From DATCMU01 sp036563245 (lineage in GTDB: Bacteria; Pseudomonadota; Alphaproteobacteria; Rhizobiales; Devosiaceae), in NCBI GenBank assembly GCA_036563245.1, contig DATCMU010000047.1:139044-203043 (forward strand): DNA of 64,000 nt, given 5' to 3'. How positions within the stretch are numbered: position 1 is the stretch's first letter; the number at the start of each line of letters is the position of its first letter. A model generated the notes under the pieces. It made no database searches. It was given only the letters and a program-made list of their open reading frames with translations, and was not told where the DNA came from. A program made the position numbers and the translations under genes. Positions 42,002 through 50,411 of the stretch are shown here, piece by piece.

Positions 42002-42895
42002 CTACTCGATATTCTGAATCTGCTCGCGTAGTTGATCGATCACCGCCTTGAGGTCAAGTCCGATAGCCGTCAGTTCGACCGAATTGGACTTTGCGCACAA
42101 GGTGTTGGCCTCGCGGTTGAATTCCTGCGACAAAAAGTCGAGCCGGCGCCCCACCGCCACGCCCTCTGCAACAAGCTGCCTCGCCGCCGCGACATGGGCG
42201 AAGAGGCGGTCGAGTTCCTCGCGGATATCGCTCTTGGTGACCAGCAGCATCGCTTCCTGGTAGAGCTTTTCCTCGCCCAGGGTGCTGCCGGCTTCGGCAA
42301 GGTCGGCCAATTGCTGGCGCAAGCGCGCGATCACCGCCTCGCGGGTGCGGGAGGGATGCGCCTCGGCCTGCCGGGCCAGGTCCTCGATGCGGTCGATCTG
42401 TGCCGACAGGACCGCGCCGAGCCGTTCACCCTCGGTGCGGCGGGCTTCGATCAGGTCCCTGAGCGCGCTGTCGATGCAATCGAGGACCGCGGCGTGCAGA
42501 TCTTCGTCCCGATGCGCGTCGATCGGGCGCTCACGGATGTCGAGAACGCCCTTGATCGCCAATATCCCGTCGAGCCGGGGCGGTTGCGCCTCGATGCGCC
42601 CCGAAAGATCGTCGAGCGCAGCAAGTATGGCAGCGAGCGCCTGTTCGTTGATGACCACTTCGCCCGAACTCTGCTCGCGTTCCAGCGTCATCGACACGCT
42701 GACGGCGCCGCGCGCCAGGCGATCGGAAATGCGGCGGCGGATTTCGGCTTCGAGCGAATCGAGCCCCGGGGCGAGCCGCATCCGCAAGTCGAGCCCCCGG
42801 GCATTGACCGAGCGGATTTCACAAACGATTCCGCAACCCGAAGCCGCGCCCTCGGCGCGGGCATATCCGGTCATGCTGGCGACGGGCTGGGTCAT
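42002..42895 (-). CDS. YicC family protein
   Basis: 297 residues with both family domains: the N-terminal SMTGYARAEG and EIRSVNARGLDLRMRL (YicC-like N-terminal), and the C-terminal DIREELDRLFAHVAAAR and GRRLDFLSQEFNREANTL signature (DUF1732). YicC proteins are endoribonucleases in E. coli, affecting small RNAs and stationary phase. The start at 42895 follows a GGAGAGCG site and matches the family; the longer frame runs into mltG. It lies 19 nt behind mltG and 54 nt before gmk. Confidence 0.93.
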   Translation of the reverse strand: MTQPVASMTGYARAEGAASGCGIVCEIRSVNARGLDLRMRLAPGLDSLEAEIRRRISDRLARGAVSVSMTLEREQSSGEVVINEQALAAILAALDDLSGRIEAQPPRLDGILAIKGVLDIRERPIDAHRDEDLHAAVLDCIDSALRDLIEARRTEGERLGAVLSAQIDRIEDLARQAEAHPSRTREAVIARLRQQLADLAEAGSTLGEEKLYQEAMLLVTKSDIREELDRLFAHVAAARQLVAEGVAVGRRLDFLSQEFNREANTLCAKSNSVELTAIGLDLKAVIDQLREQIQNIE

Positions 42896-42914
42896 CTCGC
42901 TCTCCGGTTGGCGT

Positions 42915-44042
42915 TCAGTTCGCCGAAGCGGGCGCGGCGCCTGCATCGCCGGACTGGGCCGCCTGATCGGCTTCCACCGCATCCTTGGCCGCCTGCGCGT
43001 CGGCCTCGGCGGCTGCGGCCTGCTGTTTTTCGATGGCGCGCCACTTGGCCACGTTCTTGCGATGCTCAGCGTAGGTGGCGGCAAACAGATGCCCGTCGGA
43101 AGGCGATGCGCCCGCGGCGACGAAGTAGAGATCTTTCGTGTCGGCCGGATTGGCGACCGCCTCGAGCGAATCGAGGCCGGGATTGGCGATCGGCCCGGGC
43201 GGCAATCCGTCGATCTGGTATGTGTTGTAGGGCGTCTTCGCCTCGATCTCGGATTGTTTCAGGCCCCGACCCAGCGGCCCCTGTCCCTGGGTGATCCCGT
43301 AGATCGTGGTCGGGTCGGACTGAAGCCGCATCTTCTTCTTGAGCCGGTTGATGAACACCGCCGCGACGCGCGGGCGCTCACCGGCAACACCGGTCTCCTT
43401 TTCCACGATGGAGGCAAGGGTCACCAGTTCCTCAGGCGTCTTGAGCGGCAGGTCGGGCGCGCGATTGGCCCAGACCTGCTTCAGCGCCTCGGCCTGTGCG
43501 GCCTGCATCTGGTCGATAATCGCCTGCCGGCTGGCGCCCTTCTCGAAATTGTAGGTATTGGGCATGAGCGAGCCTTCCGGGGGTACCGCGGAAATCTCGC
43601 CGCTCAAGTCGGTATCGGCGTTCAGCCGAGACACAACCTGCCAGGAGGTGAACCCTTCGGGAATGGTGATGGAATACTGGATCGGGCGGCCCTCGGTGAG
43701 TTCGCGCAGCACGTCCTCCATGCTCGCATTGGCGGTGATCCTGTATTCGCCATGCCTGAGGCTCGACTGCTTTTTCAGCGCCATCGCCCCCAGCCGGAAG
43801 ATCCAGGCGTTGCTCACGACGCCATCCGATTGCAGGTTCTCCGCGATGGTGCCGAGCGACTGTCCCCGTTCCACGGTGAACGTTGTATCGGCCGAAACCG
43901 GGCCCGGCACGTAGAATTCGCGCGCGCCGTAGACAACGGCGCCGCCCACGATCAGCACACCGAGCACGACGAGGGTCAGCGTGGCATTTATCAGGTCGAT
44001 GATGCCGCGGCGCTTGCGTTGCTTTTTCCTGCGATCAGCCAT
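42915..44042 (-). CDS. mltG: Endolytic murein transglycosylase MltG
   Basis: 375 residues with one N-terminal membrane helix (INATLTLVVLGVLIVGGAVV) and a periplasmic YceG/MltG domain. Catalytic-region motifs are TLASIVEKETGVAGERPRVA, where the Glu of KETG is the likely catalytic acid, RLQSDPTTIYG, and YNTYQIDGLPPGPIANPG. It cleaves nascent glycan strands in the periplasm. The C-terminus is an Ala/Asp-rich low-complexity tail. It lies 185 nt downstream of fabF, on the same strand, and 19 nt before yicC. Confidence 0.94.
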   Translation of the reverse strand: MADRRKKQRKRRGIIDLINATLTLVVLGVLIVGGAVVYGAREFYVPGPVSADTTFTVERGQSLGTIAENLQSDGVVSNAWIFRLGAMALKKQSSLRHGEYRITANASMEDVLRELTEGRPIQYSITIPEGFTSWQVVSRLNADTDLSGEISAVPPEGSLMPNTYNFEKGASRQAIIDQMQAAQAEALKQVWANRAPDLPLKTPEELVTLASIVEKETGVAGERPRVAAVFINRLKKKMRLQSDPTTIYGITQGQGPLGRGLKQSEIEAKTPYNTYQIDGLPPGPIANPGLDSLEAVANPADTKDLYFVAAGASPSDGHLFAATYAEHRKNVAKWRAIEKQQAAAAEADAQAAKDAVEADQAAQSGDAGAAPASAN

Positions 44043-44227
44043 GCGAGCCAGCCTGCTCCCGGTTGCGGTGCCCGGGACGTGGTTTTCCCCCGGACATGTC
44101 CATCGAAAATTGCCCGCGCCGCCGACGGACGCCAACCGCAGCACGATGCACAGGCACTGCGGTCGGGCAATTGTTCAAAGGATTGCGTCGAAGACAAGGG
44201 GGCACGGCCCCGCGTCACAGAAAAGCG

Positions 44228-45496
44228 TCAGGCGACCTTGCGGAAGATCAGCGTGGCATTGGTGCCGCCGAAACCGAAGGAATTGGACAGGGTCACGTTG
44301 ATCTCACGCTTGCGGGCCGTCCTGGGCACCAGGTCGATGGCCGTATCCACCGACGGATTCTCGAGATTGAGGGTGGGCGGGGCAATTCCGTCGCGCATGG
44401 CCAGCAGCGAGAAGACCGCTTCCACCGCCCCCGCGGCACCGAGCAGGTGCCCGACCGCGGACTTGGTGGAGGACATGGTCACGGTTTCTGCGGCGTCGCC
44501 CAGCATGCGGGTTACCGCGCCCAGTTCGATCTCGTCGCCCAAAGGCGTCGAGGTGCCATGGGCGTTGATGTAGTCGATCTCGGACGGAGCGATGCCGGCC
44601 CGCTTGACCGCCGCCATCATGCACCGATATCCGCCGTCGCCGTCTTCGGACGGGGCGGTGATGTGGAACGCGTCGCCAGACAGGCCGTAGCCGATGACTT
44701 CGCCATAGATCCTGGCGCCGCGCGCCTTGGCGTGCTCGTAGTCCTCGAGCACGACCACGCCGGCGCCCTCGCCCATCACGAAGCCGTCGCGGTCCTTGTC
44801 ATAGGGGCGCGAGGCTTCTTCCGGCCGGTCGTTGTAGCCGGTGGACAGTGCCCTGAGCGCCGAGAAGCCGGCGACGGACAGGCGATTGACCGGCGACTCG
44901 GCGCCGCCGGCCAGCATCACGTCGGCGTCGCCCAGCGCAATCAGACGCGCCGCGTCGCCTATGGCGTGGGTGCCTGTGGCGCAGGCGGTGACCACGGAAT
45001 GGTTCGGCCCCTTCAGGCCGAAGCGGATCGAGACGTGCCCCGACGCCAGGTTGATCAGCCGCCCCGGTATGAAGAAGGGGCTGACCCGGCGCGGGCCGCG
45101 TTCGTGAAGCGTGATCGAGGCATCGAAGATGCCGCCGATGCCACCGATACCCGAGCCGATCAGAACGCCCGTGCGCTCCTGCTGCAGCTGGGTTTTCGCT
45201 TCGTAGCCGCTGTCGGCCAGCGCCTGGGAGGCCGCCGCCATCGCAAACACGATGAAGGGATCGACCTTGCGCTGTTCCTTGGGCTCCATCCAGTCGTCGG
45301 GATTATAGGCTCCGTCTTCCTGGTTGCCGAGCGGTATGCGGCCCGCGATCTGGCAGGCGAGATCGTCGACCTGGAAGTCGTCGATTCGCTTTATGCCGCT
45401 CCTGGAGGCAATCAGATTGGCCCACACGGTTTCATGACCGGAACCCAGCGGGCTGACCAGTCCGAGTCCCGTTACGACGACCCTGCGCAATTCCAT
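44228..45496 (-). CDS. fabF: 3-oxoacyl-ACP synthase II
   Basis: A 422-residue condensing enzyme of fatty-acid elongation. The nucleophilic Cys lies in VTACATGTHAIGD, the two active-site His residues in NAHGTSTPLGD and SAVGHLLGAAGA, and the C-terminal glycine-rich loop is NSFGFGGTNATL. It starts VVVTGLGLVSPLG. It directly follows acpP (22 nt) whose product is its substrate carrier, in the conserved fabD-fabG-acpP-fabF order. Confidence 0.97.
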   Translation of the reverse strand: MELRRVVVTGLGLVSPLGSGHETVWANLIASRSGIKRIDDFQVDDLACQIAGRIPLGNQEDGAYNPDDWMEPKEQRKVDPFIVFAMAAASQALADSGYEAKTQLQQERTGVLIGSGIGGIGGIFDASITLHERGPRRVSPFFIPGRLINLASGHVSIRFGLKGPNHSVVTACATGTHAIGDAARLIALGDADVMLAGGAESPVNRLSVAGFSALRALSTGYNDRPEEASRPYDKDRDGFVMGEGAGVVVLEDYEHAKARGARIYGEVIGYGLSGDAFHITAPSEDGDGGYRCMMAAVKRAGIAPSEIDYINAHGTSTPLGDEIELGAVTRMLGDAAETVTMSSTKSAVGHLLGAAGAVEAVFSLLAMRDGIAPPTLNLENPSVDTAIDLVPRTARKREINVTLSNSFGFGGTNATLIFRKVA

Positions 45497-45518
45497 GGTC
45501 AGTGCAGCTGCCCGAGGG

Positions 45519-45755
45519 TCAGCCGACAGCCTTGGTCAGGAATGAAACCGCATCGCCAAAGGTCTGGATGGATTCGGCGGCGTCATCGGGGATCTCGACC
45601 GAGAACTCTTCCTCGAAAGCCATCACCAGTTCGACCTGGTCAAGCGAGTCCGCGCCCAGATCGTCGATGAAGCTGGCCTTCTCGGTCACCTTTTCGGGCT
45701 CGACATTGAGGTGCTCGACGACAATCTTGCGAACCCGATCAGCGATATCGCTCAT
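45519..45755 (-). CDS. acpP: Acyl carrier protein
   Basis: A 78-residue acidic carrier. Ser37 in the motif [10 protein letters not shown] is the phosphopantetheine attachment site. The protein begins [18 protein letters not shown], fixing the ATG at 45755. A separate promoter is likely because 203 bp separate it from fabG upstream, consistent with the high demand for ACP. It is followed by fabF. Confidence 0.98.
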   Translation of the reverse strand: MSDIADRVRKIVVEHLNVEPEKVTEKASFIDDLGADSLDQVELVMAFEEEFSVEIPDDAAESIQTFGDAVSFLTKAVG

Positions 45756-45927
45756 AACTCGTATCCTTCCACCTAAACGGTTGGTCTTATCAATCTGACG
45801 CCTTGCCAGCCTTCCTTCAACCGGTAAGGCAGTGGCAGAAGCCGCATTCCGGGCCCTGGTTGCGGGACCGTCCCGCACCCCTCCGGCACGCAGTGAGGGC
45901 GGCCATTAACACACTTTCCCCCCTTTG

Positions 45928-45954
45928 ACTATATAGGCGGGGGCGCCGTTTCAA
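45928..45954 (-). promoter_or_regulatory. Candidate acpP promoter
   Basis: In the fabG-acpP spacer the minus strand has TTGAAA (45954-45949) and TATAGT (45933-45928) separated by 15 nt, in an AT-rich patch of a GC-rich region. The spacing is shorter than usual, so the match is tentative; the 203-bp spacer itself makes a dedicated acpP promoter plausible. Confidence 0.35.
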
Positions 45955-45958
45955 ACCC

Positions 45959-46696
45959 TCAAATCATCACCATTCCACCGTTCACATTCAACGTGTGACC
46001 GGTCACATAGCCCGCGGAATCGGAAGCCAGAAACACCGCGCAGCTCGCCACTTCCTCGGCGTTGCCCAGGCGCGCGGCCGGGATCTTCGCCAGAATGGCC
46101 TCGCGCTGCCTGTCGTTGAGTTCGTCGGTCATGGCCGAGGCAATGAAGCCCGGCGCGATGGTATTCACCGTGATGTTGCGCGAGGCGACCTCGTGCGCCA
46201 GCGCCTTGGACATGCCGATCAGGCCCGCCTTGGACGCGGCATAATTGCCCTGGCCGGGATTGCCCGTCACCCCCACCACCGACGTAATCGATATGATGCG
46301 GCCGAAACGCTGCTTCATCATGCCCCGCAAGGCCGCCCGGCACAGGTGGAATGCTGCGGTCAGGTTCACCGCCAGCACGCTGTCCCACTCATCGTCCTTC
46401 ATGCGCATGAAGATATTGTCGCGGGTGATGCCGGCATTGTTGACCAGGATGTCGAGGCCGCCCATCGCCGCTTCCGCGTCCGGCACCAGCCTGTCCACCG
46501 CCGACAGGTCGGAAAGATTGCAGGGCAGGATGTGGGTCTTGCCCGAAATCGAAGCCGCAGTTGCCTCCAGCGCCTCGACACGGGTGCCGCTCAGCGCGAC
46601 CTCGGCGCCCTGGGCGGCGAGCGCCGTGGCAATGGCCCGGCCGATGCCGCCACTTGCTCCGGTTACCAGCGCGCGCTTTCCAGTCAGATCGAACAT
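45959..46696 (-). CDS. fabG: 3-oxoacyl-ACP reductase
   Basis: A 245-residue short-chain dehydrogenase reducing 3-ketoacyl-ACP with NADPH. It has the cofactor motif TGASGGIGRAIA, the NNAG motif in LVNNAGITRDN, catalytic Ser in SITSVVG and Tyr/Lys in NYAASKAG. The C-terminal GGMVMI is typical of FabG. The start at 46696 (MFDLTGKRALV) gives family length; the longer frame upstream reads fabD in another phase. It lies 32 nt behind fabD. Confidence 0.97.
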   Translation of the reverse strand: MFDLTGKRALVTGASGGIGRAIATALAAQGAEVALSGTRVEALEATAASISGKTHILPCNLSDLSAVDRLVPDAEAAMGGLDILVNNAGITRDNIFMRMKDDEWDSVLAVNLTAAFHLCRAALRGMMKQRFGRIISITSVVGVTGNPGQGNYAASKAGLIGMSKALAHEVASRNITVNTIAPGFIASAMTDELNDRQREAILAKIPAARLGNAEEVASCAVFLASDSAGYVTGHTLNVNGGMVMI

Positions 46697-46728
46697 TGGC
46701 ATTTCCTTGTTGTGGCCTGGTGCCAGGC

Positions 46729-47679
46729 TCAGTTCCCCAAAGTATCCACGAAGCTGTCGATGTCGGCAGGCGTGTTCACCGCGACCGCAGCCACATCGGC
46801 AGCGATACGCCGGGCCAAGCCGGTCAGCACCTTGCCGCTCCCCAGTTCGGCAAAAGCCGTCACGCCTCCCTCGCCGGCCAGCCAGCCGATGCTTTCGGTC
46901 CAGCGCACCATGCCCGTCACCTGCTCGACCAGCCTTTGGCGGATTTCGGCGGGATCGCTGATCGGGGCGGCGAGCACGTTGGCCACCAGCGGCACGGCCG
47001 GGGCATGCATGCTCACCTGCCCCAGCGCGTGGGCCATGGCCTCGGCGGCCGGCGCCATCAGGCGGCAATGGAACGGCGCGGAAACCGGCAGGAGCAGGGC
47101 GCGCTTGGCGCCACGGGCCTTGGCGATCTCGATGGCCCTGTCGATTGCCGCGGTGCTTCCGGAAACCACGATCTGGCCCGGCGAATTGTCGTTGGCGACG
47201 TCGCAGACTTCGCCTTGCGCCGCCTCCTCGGCGATTTCGCGCACCGTTGGCATGTCGAGATTGAGGATCGCGGCCATCGCGCCATCGCCAACCGGCACGG
47301 CCTGCTGCATCGCGCGGCCCCGCACCTGGAGCAGGCGGGCCGCATCTGCCAGGGAAAAGGTGCCGGCGGCGCAAAGCGCCGAATATTCACCGAGCGAATG
47401 GCCGGCGACGTAAGAGCAGTCGGACGCAATGCGTACGCCCCTCGCCTCAAGCACCCGCACCACCGCCATCGAAACCGCCATCAGCGCGGGCTGGGCGTTC
47501 TCGGTGAGCCGCAGGGTCTCGTCCGGCCCCTCGAACATGATGGTGGAGAGCTTCGCGCCCAGCGCATCGTCGACCTCGTCGAAGACCGCGCGCGCCTCGG
47601 GATAGGCTTGCGCAAGATCGCGGCCCATGCCGACGGCCTGGCTACCCTGTCCGGGAAATGTGAAAGCACGCCTGGTCAT
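46729..47679 (-). CDS. fabD: Malonyl-CoA-ACP transacylase
   Basis: A 316-residue transacylase loading malonate on ACP. The catalytic Ser is in GHSLGEYSALCAAG, the His partner in SAPFHCRLM, and the glutamine-loop start is TFPGQGSQAVGMG. It is the first gene of the fatty-acid series on the minus strand. Its start lies 376 bp from the divergent rpsF gene, and the promoter must lie in that spacer. Confidence 0.97.
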   Translation of the reverse strand: MTRRAFTFPGQGSQAVGMGRDLAQAYPEARAVFDEVDDALGAKLSTIMFEGPDETLRLTENAQPALMAVSMAVVRVLEARGVRIASDCSYVAGHSLGEYSALCAAGTFSLADAARLLQVRGRAMQQAVPVGDGAMAAILNLDMPTVREIAEEAAQGEVCDVANDNSPGQIVVSGSTAAIDRAIEIAKARGAKRALLLPVSAPFHCRLMAPAAEAMAHALGQVSMHAPAVPLVANVLAAPISDPAEIRQRLVEQVTGMVRWTESIGWLAGEGGVTAFAELGSGKVLTGLARRIAADVAAVAVNTPADIDSFVDTLGN

Positions 47680-48055
47680 GAATCCCCCGAAAATCGCCGA
47701 TTACCGGTGCCGCAGCCTGAGAGGCGAGCGTAAGCCGTGCCCGTTGCCGCTGGCAAGTGGGCGCTGCCATTGCCTCACCGAAGCGGCCAAGTCAACATGC
47801 GCCGTCGCGCGCGGCGCACCGCAAGGCCGCCGCGAAAAGGGGCAAGGCCCTTGCTCTTTGCGCAGTTTGGCACTATTGACCGCTTCGCATTCGTTTGGCC
47901 GGGGGCTGAACGGAGGGTCGGCTTTTGCCGGCAGGGCTTGGTCCCGGCCTCCCGTGTTCCCGCTCTTTGCAAGACTGCTTTGACGCCTTTTCCAGGCTTC
48001 GAAGGGGCTCCGCGCCAGCGATGCGAGTTGATAACGAGGATGAGAAAGGCGTTAC
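47680..48055. other. Divergent regulatory spacer, fabD and rpsF
   Basis: 376 bp without a gene, between the fatty-acid operon and the ribosomal-protein operon. It should contain both promoters and the rpsF leader. A weak sigma-70-like pair, TTGCTC and TATTGA spaced about 17 nt, lies near 47850-47880 on the plus strand. The final 60 bp could hold the S6:S18-binding leader known from other bacteria, but I could not draw that structure convincingly. Confidence 0.5.
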
Positions 48056-48430
48056 ATGCCCCTCTACGAGCATATCTATCTGGCGCGCCAGGACGTGAGC
48101 GCGCAGCAGGTCGAAGACCTGACCAAGACCTATACCGAGCTTCTGTCGGCCAATGGCGGCAAGGTGACCAAGACCGAATACTGGGGTCTGAAGTCGCTTT
48201 CCTACCGCGTGCGCAAGAACCGCAAGGCCCACTACTGCCTGCTCAATATCGACGCCCCGCCGGCCGCCGTTGCCGAGATGGAGCGCCAGATGCGCATCAA
48301 TGAAGACGTCCTGCGTTTCCTCACGGTGCGCGTCGACGAGCTTGAGGAAGGCCCCTCGGCCATGATGCAGAAGCGCGATCGCGACGACCGCCCGGACCGC
48401 GGCGACCGCCGCCCGCCGCGCCGGTCATAA
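48056..48430 (+). CDS. rpsF: 30S ribosomal protein S6
   Basis: A 124-residue S6. The N-terminus [19 protein letters not shown] and the later [20 protein letters not shown] are characteristic. The C-terminal tail is rich in Arg and Asp ([16 protein letters not shown]), a common alphaproteobacterial extension. S6 binds S18 on the 30S platform; the rpsR gene follows 13 nt later. The operon continues to rplI. Confidence 0.97.
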   Translation: MPLYEHIYLARQDVSAQQVEDLTKTYTELLSANGGKVTKTEYWGLKSLSYRVRKNRKAHYCLLNIDAPPAAVAEMERQMRINEDVLRFLTVRVDELEEGPSAMMQKRDRDDRPDRGDRRPPRRS

Positions 48431-48443
48431 GGAGGACTGAACC

Positions 48444-48698
48444 ATGGCCATTCGCAATCTGACCACGACCCAGGTTCGCCGCCCGTTCCAGCGTCGCCGC
48501 AAGACCTGCCCGTTCTCCGGCCCGAACGCCCCCAAGATCGACTACAAGGACGTTCGCCTGCTGCAGCGCTACGTTTCGGAGCGCGGCAAGATCGTGCCGA
48601 GCCGCATCACCGCGGTTTCCGCCAAGAAGCAGCGCGAGCTGGCCCGTGCCATCAAGCGCGCGCGGTTCCTTGGCCTGCTGCCCTACGCGGTCAGCTGA
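48444..48698 (+). CDS. rpsR: 30S ribosomal protein S18
   Basis: An 84-residue S18 with [20 protein letters not shown] and [20 protein letters not shown], which identify the family. A GGAGG site precedes the ATG. It pairs with S6 on the 30S subunit. A DUF2232 membrane-protein gene, often located between rpsR and rplI in alphaproteobacteria, is absent here: only 129 bp separate rpsR and rplI. Confidence 0.98.
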   Translation: MAIRNLTTTQVRRPFQRRRKTCPFSGPNAPKIDYKDVRLLQRYVSERGKIVPSRITAVSAKKQRELARAIKRARFLGLLPYAVS

Positions 48699-48827
48699 TC
48701 CCCGGTTTGCGCGGGCGGCGACTGAATTCGCCCGCGCGCCCTGCCCCGCATCGCCGGGGCGCTGGAGCACCGGAATGAGCCGGCGCTTCTAACCGCCGAA
48801 ACGGCGGGACAGCATGGAGAAAGACAA

Positions 48828-49433
48828 ATGAAAGTCATCCTTCTCGAGCGGCTTGGCCGCGTCGGTCACATTGGCGACGAAGTCAATGTGCGCGACGGTT
48901 TCGCCCGCAATTTCCTTCTGCCGCAGGGCAAGGCGCTGCGCGCCACCCAGGCAAATCGCGCCAAGTTCGAATCCGAGCGCCAGATCATCGAACAGCGCAA
49001 TGCCGAACGCCGCGAAGCCGCTGCAGGCATCGCCGCGGGCCTGAACGGGCATTCGGTGATCATGGTCCGGCAGGCGGCCGAAACCGGTCAGCTCTATGGT
49101 TCGGTTTCCTCGCGTGACATCGCCGACGCGCTGGCCGCGGACGGCTTCAGCGTGCAGCGCGCGCAGGTCGATCTCGTATCGCCGATCAAGACCGTCGGCC
49201 TGCATAAGGTCGCCCTCAAGCTTCACGCCGAGGTCGAGGTTTCGGTTTCGGTCAACGTGGCGCGCTCCGAGGAAGAGGCCGAGCGTCAGGCGCGTGGCGA
49301 GGACCTGACCGTCCTCTCCTATGACGACGAGGACGAGGTTGCGGTCGAGGAAGAGGCGGCAGCCGAAGAGGAAGCCCCCGAATCCGAGAGCGCGGCGCTT
49401 GCCGAGGAAGCCGAGCGGGCCGCCGACGCCTGA
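48828..49433 (+). CDS. rplI: 50S ribosomal protein L9
   Basis: A 201-residue L9. The N-terminal domain [20 protein letters not shown] with [14 protein letters not shown] is highly conserved, followed by the long connecting helix and the C-terminal RNA-binding domain. About 40 residues at the end (roughly 162-201) are strongly acidic and Glu/Ala-rich, an extension absent from the 149-residue E. coli protein but common in alphaproteobacteria. Followed by a perfect terminator hairpin. Confidence 0.97.
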   Translation: MKVILLERLGRVGHIGDEVNVRDGFARNFLLPQGKALRATQANRAKFESERQIIEQRNAERREAAAGIAAGLNGHSVIMVRQAAETGQLYGSVSSRDIADALAADGFSVQRAQVDLVSPIKTVGLHKVALKLHAEVEVSVSVNVARSEEEAERQARGEDLTVLSYDDEDEVAVEEEAAAEEEAPESESAALAEEAERAADA

Positions 49434-49460
49434 TCGCGTCCGATACGGCTCAGGAATGCG

Positions 49461-49488
49461 CAAGGCCCGGGAGCGATCCCGGGCCTTG
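49461..49488. terminator. Perfect 12-bp hairpin terminator after rplI
   Basis: CAAGGCCCGGGA (49461-49472), a GCGA tetraloop, and its exact complement (49477-49488), followed by TCCGTTT. It lies between rplI and the convergent cytochrome c gene and can act on both transcripts. Confidence 0.88.
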
Positions 49489-49521
49489 TCCGTTTGGGAA
49501 GGCGCGCCTTCAAGGGGCTAC

Positions 49522-49947
49522 CTATTTCTCCTGTATCGTCTGGATGTAATAGACGAGTTCGAGCACCCTGGCCCTTATCATCTGCTCCTGGCTGCCAATG
49601 CTGCCCGGGGCTTCCACCGCCGTGCGGTAACGGTCGCCCCAGACCGGCATGTCATTGCCGTGGGCCCGGACGACCGAGCGCCCGTCGATGATCTGGAAGA
49701 CCTTGAGGAACGGATATTCGCCACGATTGTTCTTGGCGAGCATCGTGAGATCCGGAGGGGCCACGGTGAGATAGCTGGCGATCGGGCCGTCGCCCTTGGC
49801 ATCCAGCCCGTGGCAACTGGCGCACGAAATCCGGAACTCGTCAGCGCCCATCCTGTCGTCCTGCGCGAACGCAGGCATGGTCGCAAACCCCGCACCTACC
49901 GCCGCGAGGAACAATAACTTTGTCATACTGTGTCGAATAACAGTCAT
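49522..49947 (-). CDS. Secreted class I c-type cytochrome
   Basis: 141 residues from the ATG at 49947, which lies 8 nt after a GGGAGGAG site; a GTG three codons upstream overlaps that site and is rejected. Residues about 8-28 form a signal peptide ending AFA, so the mature protein is periplasmic. A single haem motif C42-A-S-C45-H46 opens the domain (FRISCASCHGLDAKGDGP), and the Met in NDMPVWGD is the likely axial ligand. It is a small electron carrier; its partner is unknown. An FNR/FixK-type box lies upstream, so it may be induced by low oxygen. Confidence 0.9.
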   Translation of the reverse strand: MTVIRHSMTKLLFLAAVGAGFATMPAFAQDDRMGADEFRISCASCHGLDAKGDGPIASYLTVAPPDLTMLAKNNRGEYPFLKVFQIIDGRSVVRAHGNDMPVWGDRYRTAVEAPGSIGSQEQMIRARVLELVYYIQTIQEK

Positions 49948-49998
49948 TCTATTCACTCCTCCCGATTACCGACAGTCCATACGTTCAGATACTTGGAG

Positions 49999-50040
49999 AC
50001 TATCGCACCAAACGGGCGGTGTTTTCTTGACCCACATCAA
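49999..50040 (-). promoter_or_regulatory. Candidate class II FNR/FixK-dependent promoter of cytochrome c gene
   Basis: TTGAC-N4-ATCAA on the plus strand at 50027-50040 (TTGAT-N4-GTCAA read from the minus strand) differs at one position from the FNR/FixK consensus TTGAT-N4-ATCAA. If its centre is at -41.5, transcription starts at 49992 and the element GATAGT (50004-49999) falls exactly at -12 to -7, the layout of a class II activated promoter, 45 nt before the start codon. Regulation is inferred from this fit. Confidence 0.6.
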
Positions 50041-50187
50041 GCCGGGGTTGGCGGCCTGCCCGCCGCTCCCCGATCGCCCGTAAGGGGGCCGGACAGGTTT
50101 TTCCCCGCAATCCCCCACACAAAATCGGACCGGAGCGTTTTTTGTCCGAGACCGGCCTCCGGGACTGTCGCCGCGCCCGGCTTAGGG

Positions 50188-50202
50188 TTAAGACAATGTT
50201 AA
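50188..50202 (+). promoter_or_regulatory. Perfect CtrA-type box upstream of dnaB
   Basis: TTAA (50188-50191), seven bases, TTAA (50199-50202): the exact TTAA-N7-TTAA consensus bound by the alphaproteobacterial cell-cycle regulator CtrA. It is in a gene-free stretch (50041-50411) 210 nt before the dnaB start. A GANTC site (GAATC, 50318-50322), the CcrM methylation target, lies between it and dnaB. No other gene starts in this stretch. Confidence 0.5.
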
Positions 50203-50411
50203 GGGTTTGGGGCGTGATCTCTCGAACAGGCAGCACCGGCGCAGGATAAGCGGGCGGTTCCGGCTCGCTTACGGTTGGACGGGGCGGCGAGGACGCGCGA
50301 CACTGACGGTGTCGAGCGAATCACTTGCCCGCGCTCCGGCTCCGGCGCCCGGCTTGCCGGATCAGCCTTCAAGGCCCTTGCGCGGCACATCGGACTTGGG
50401 GATTTACGACA

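Noticed and set aside
42282..44573. Plus-strand frame of 763 codons over yicC, mltG and fabF
   Set aside because: Opposite three well-supported genes; composition (Ser/Arg-rich) is typical of a shadow frame.
48699..48827. Possible small gene or leader RNA between rpsR and rplI
   Set aside because: Only 129 bp with no frame or stable conserved structure that I could support.
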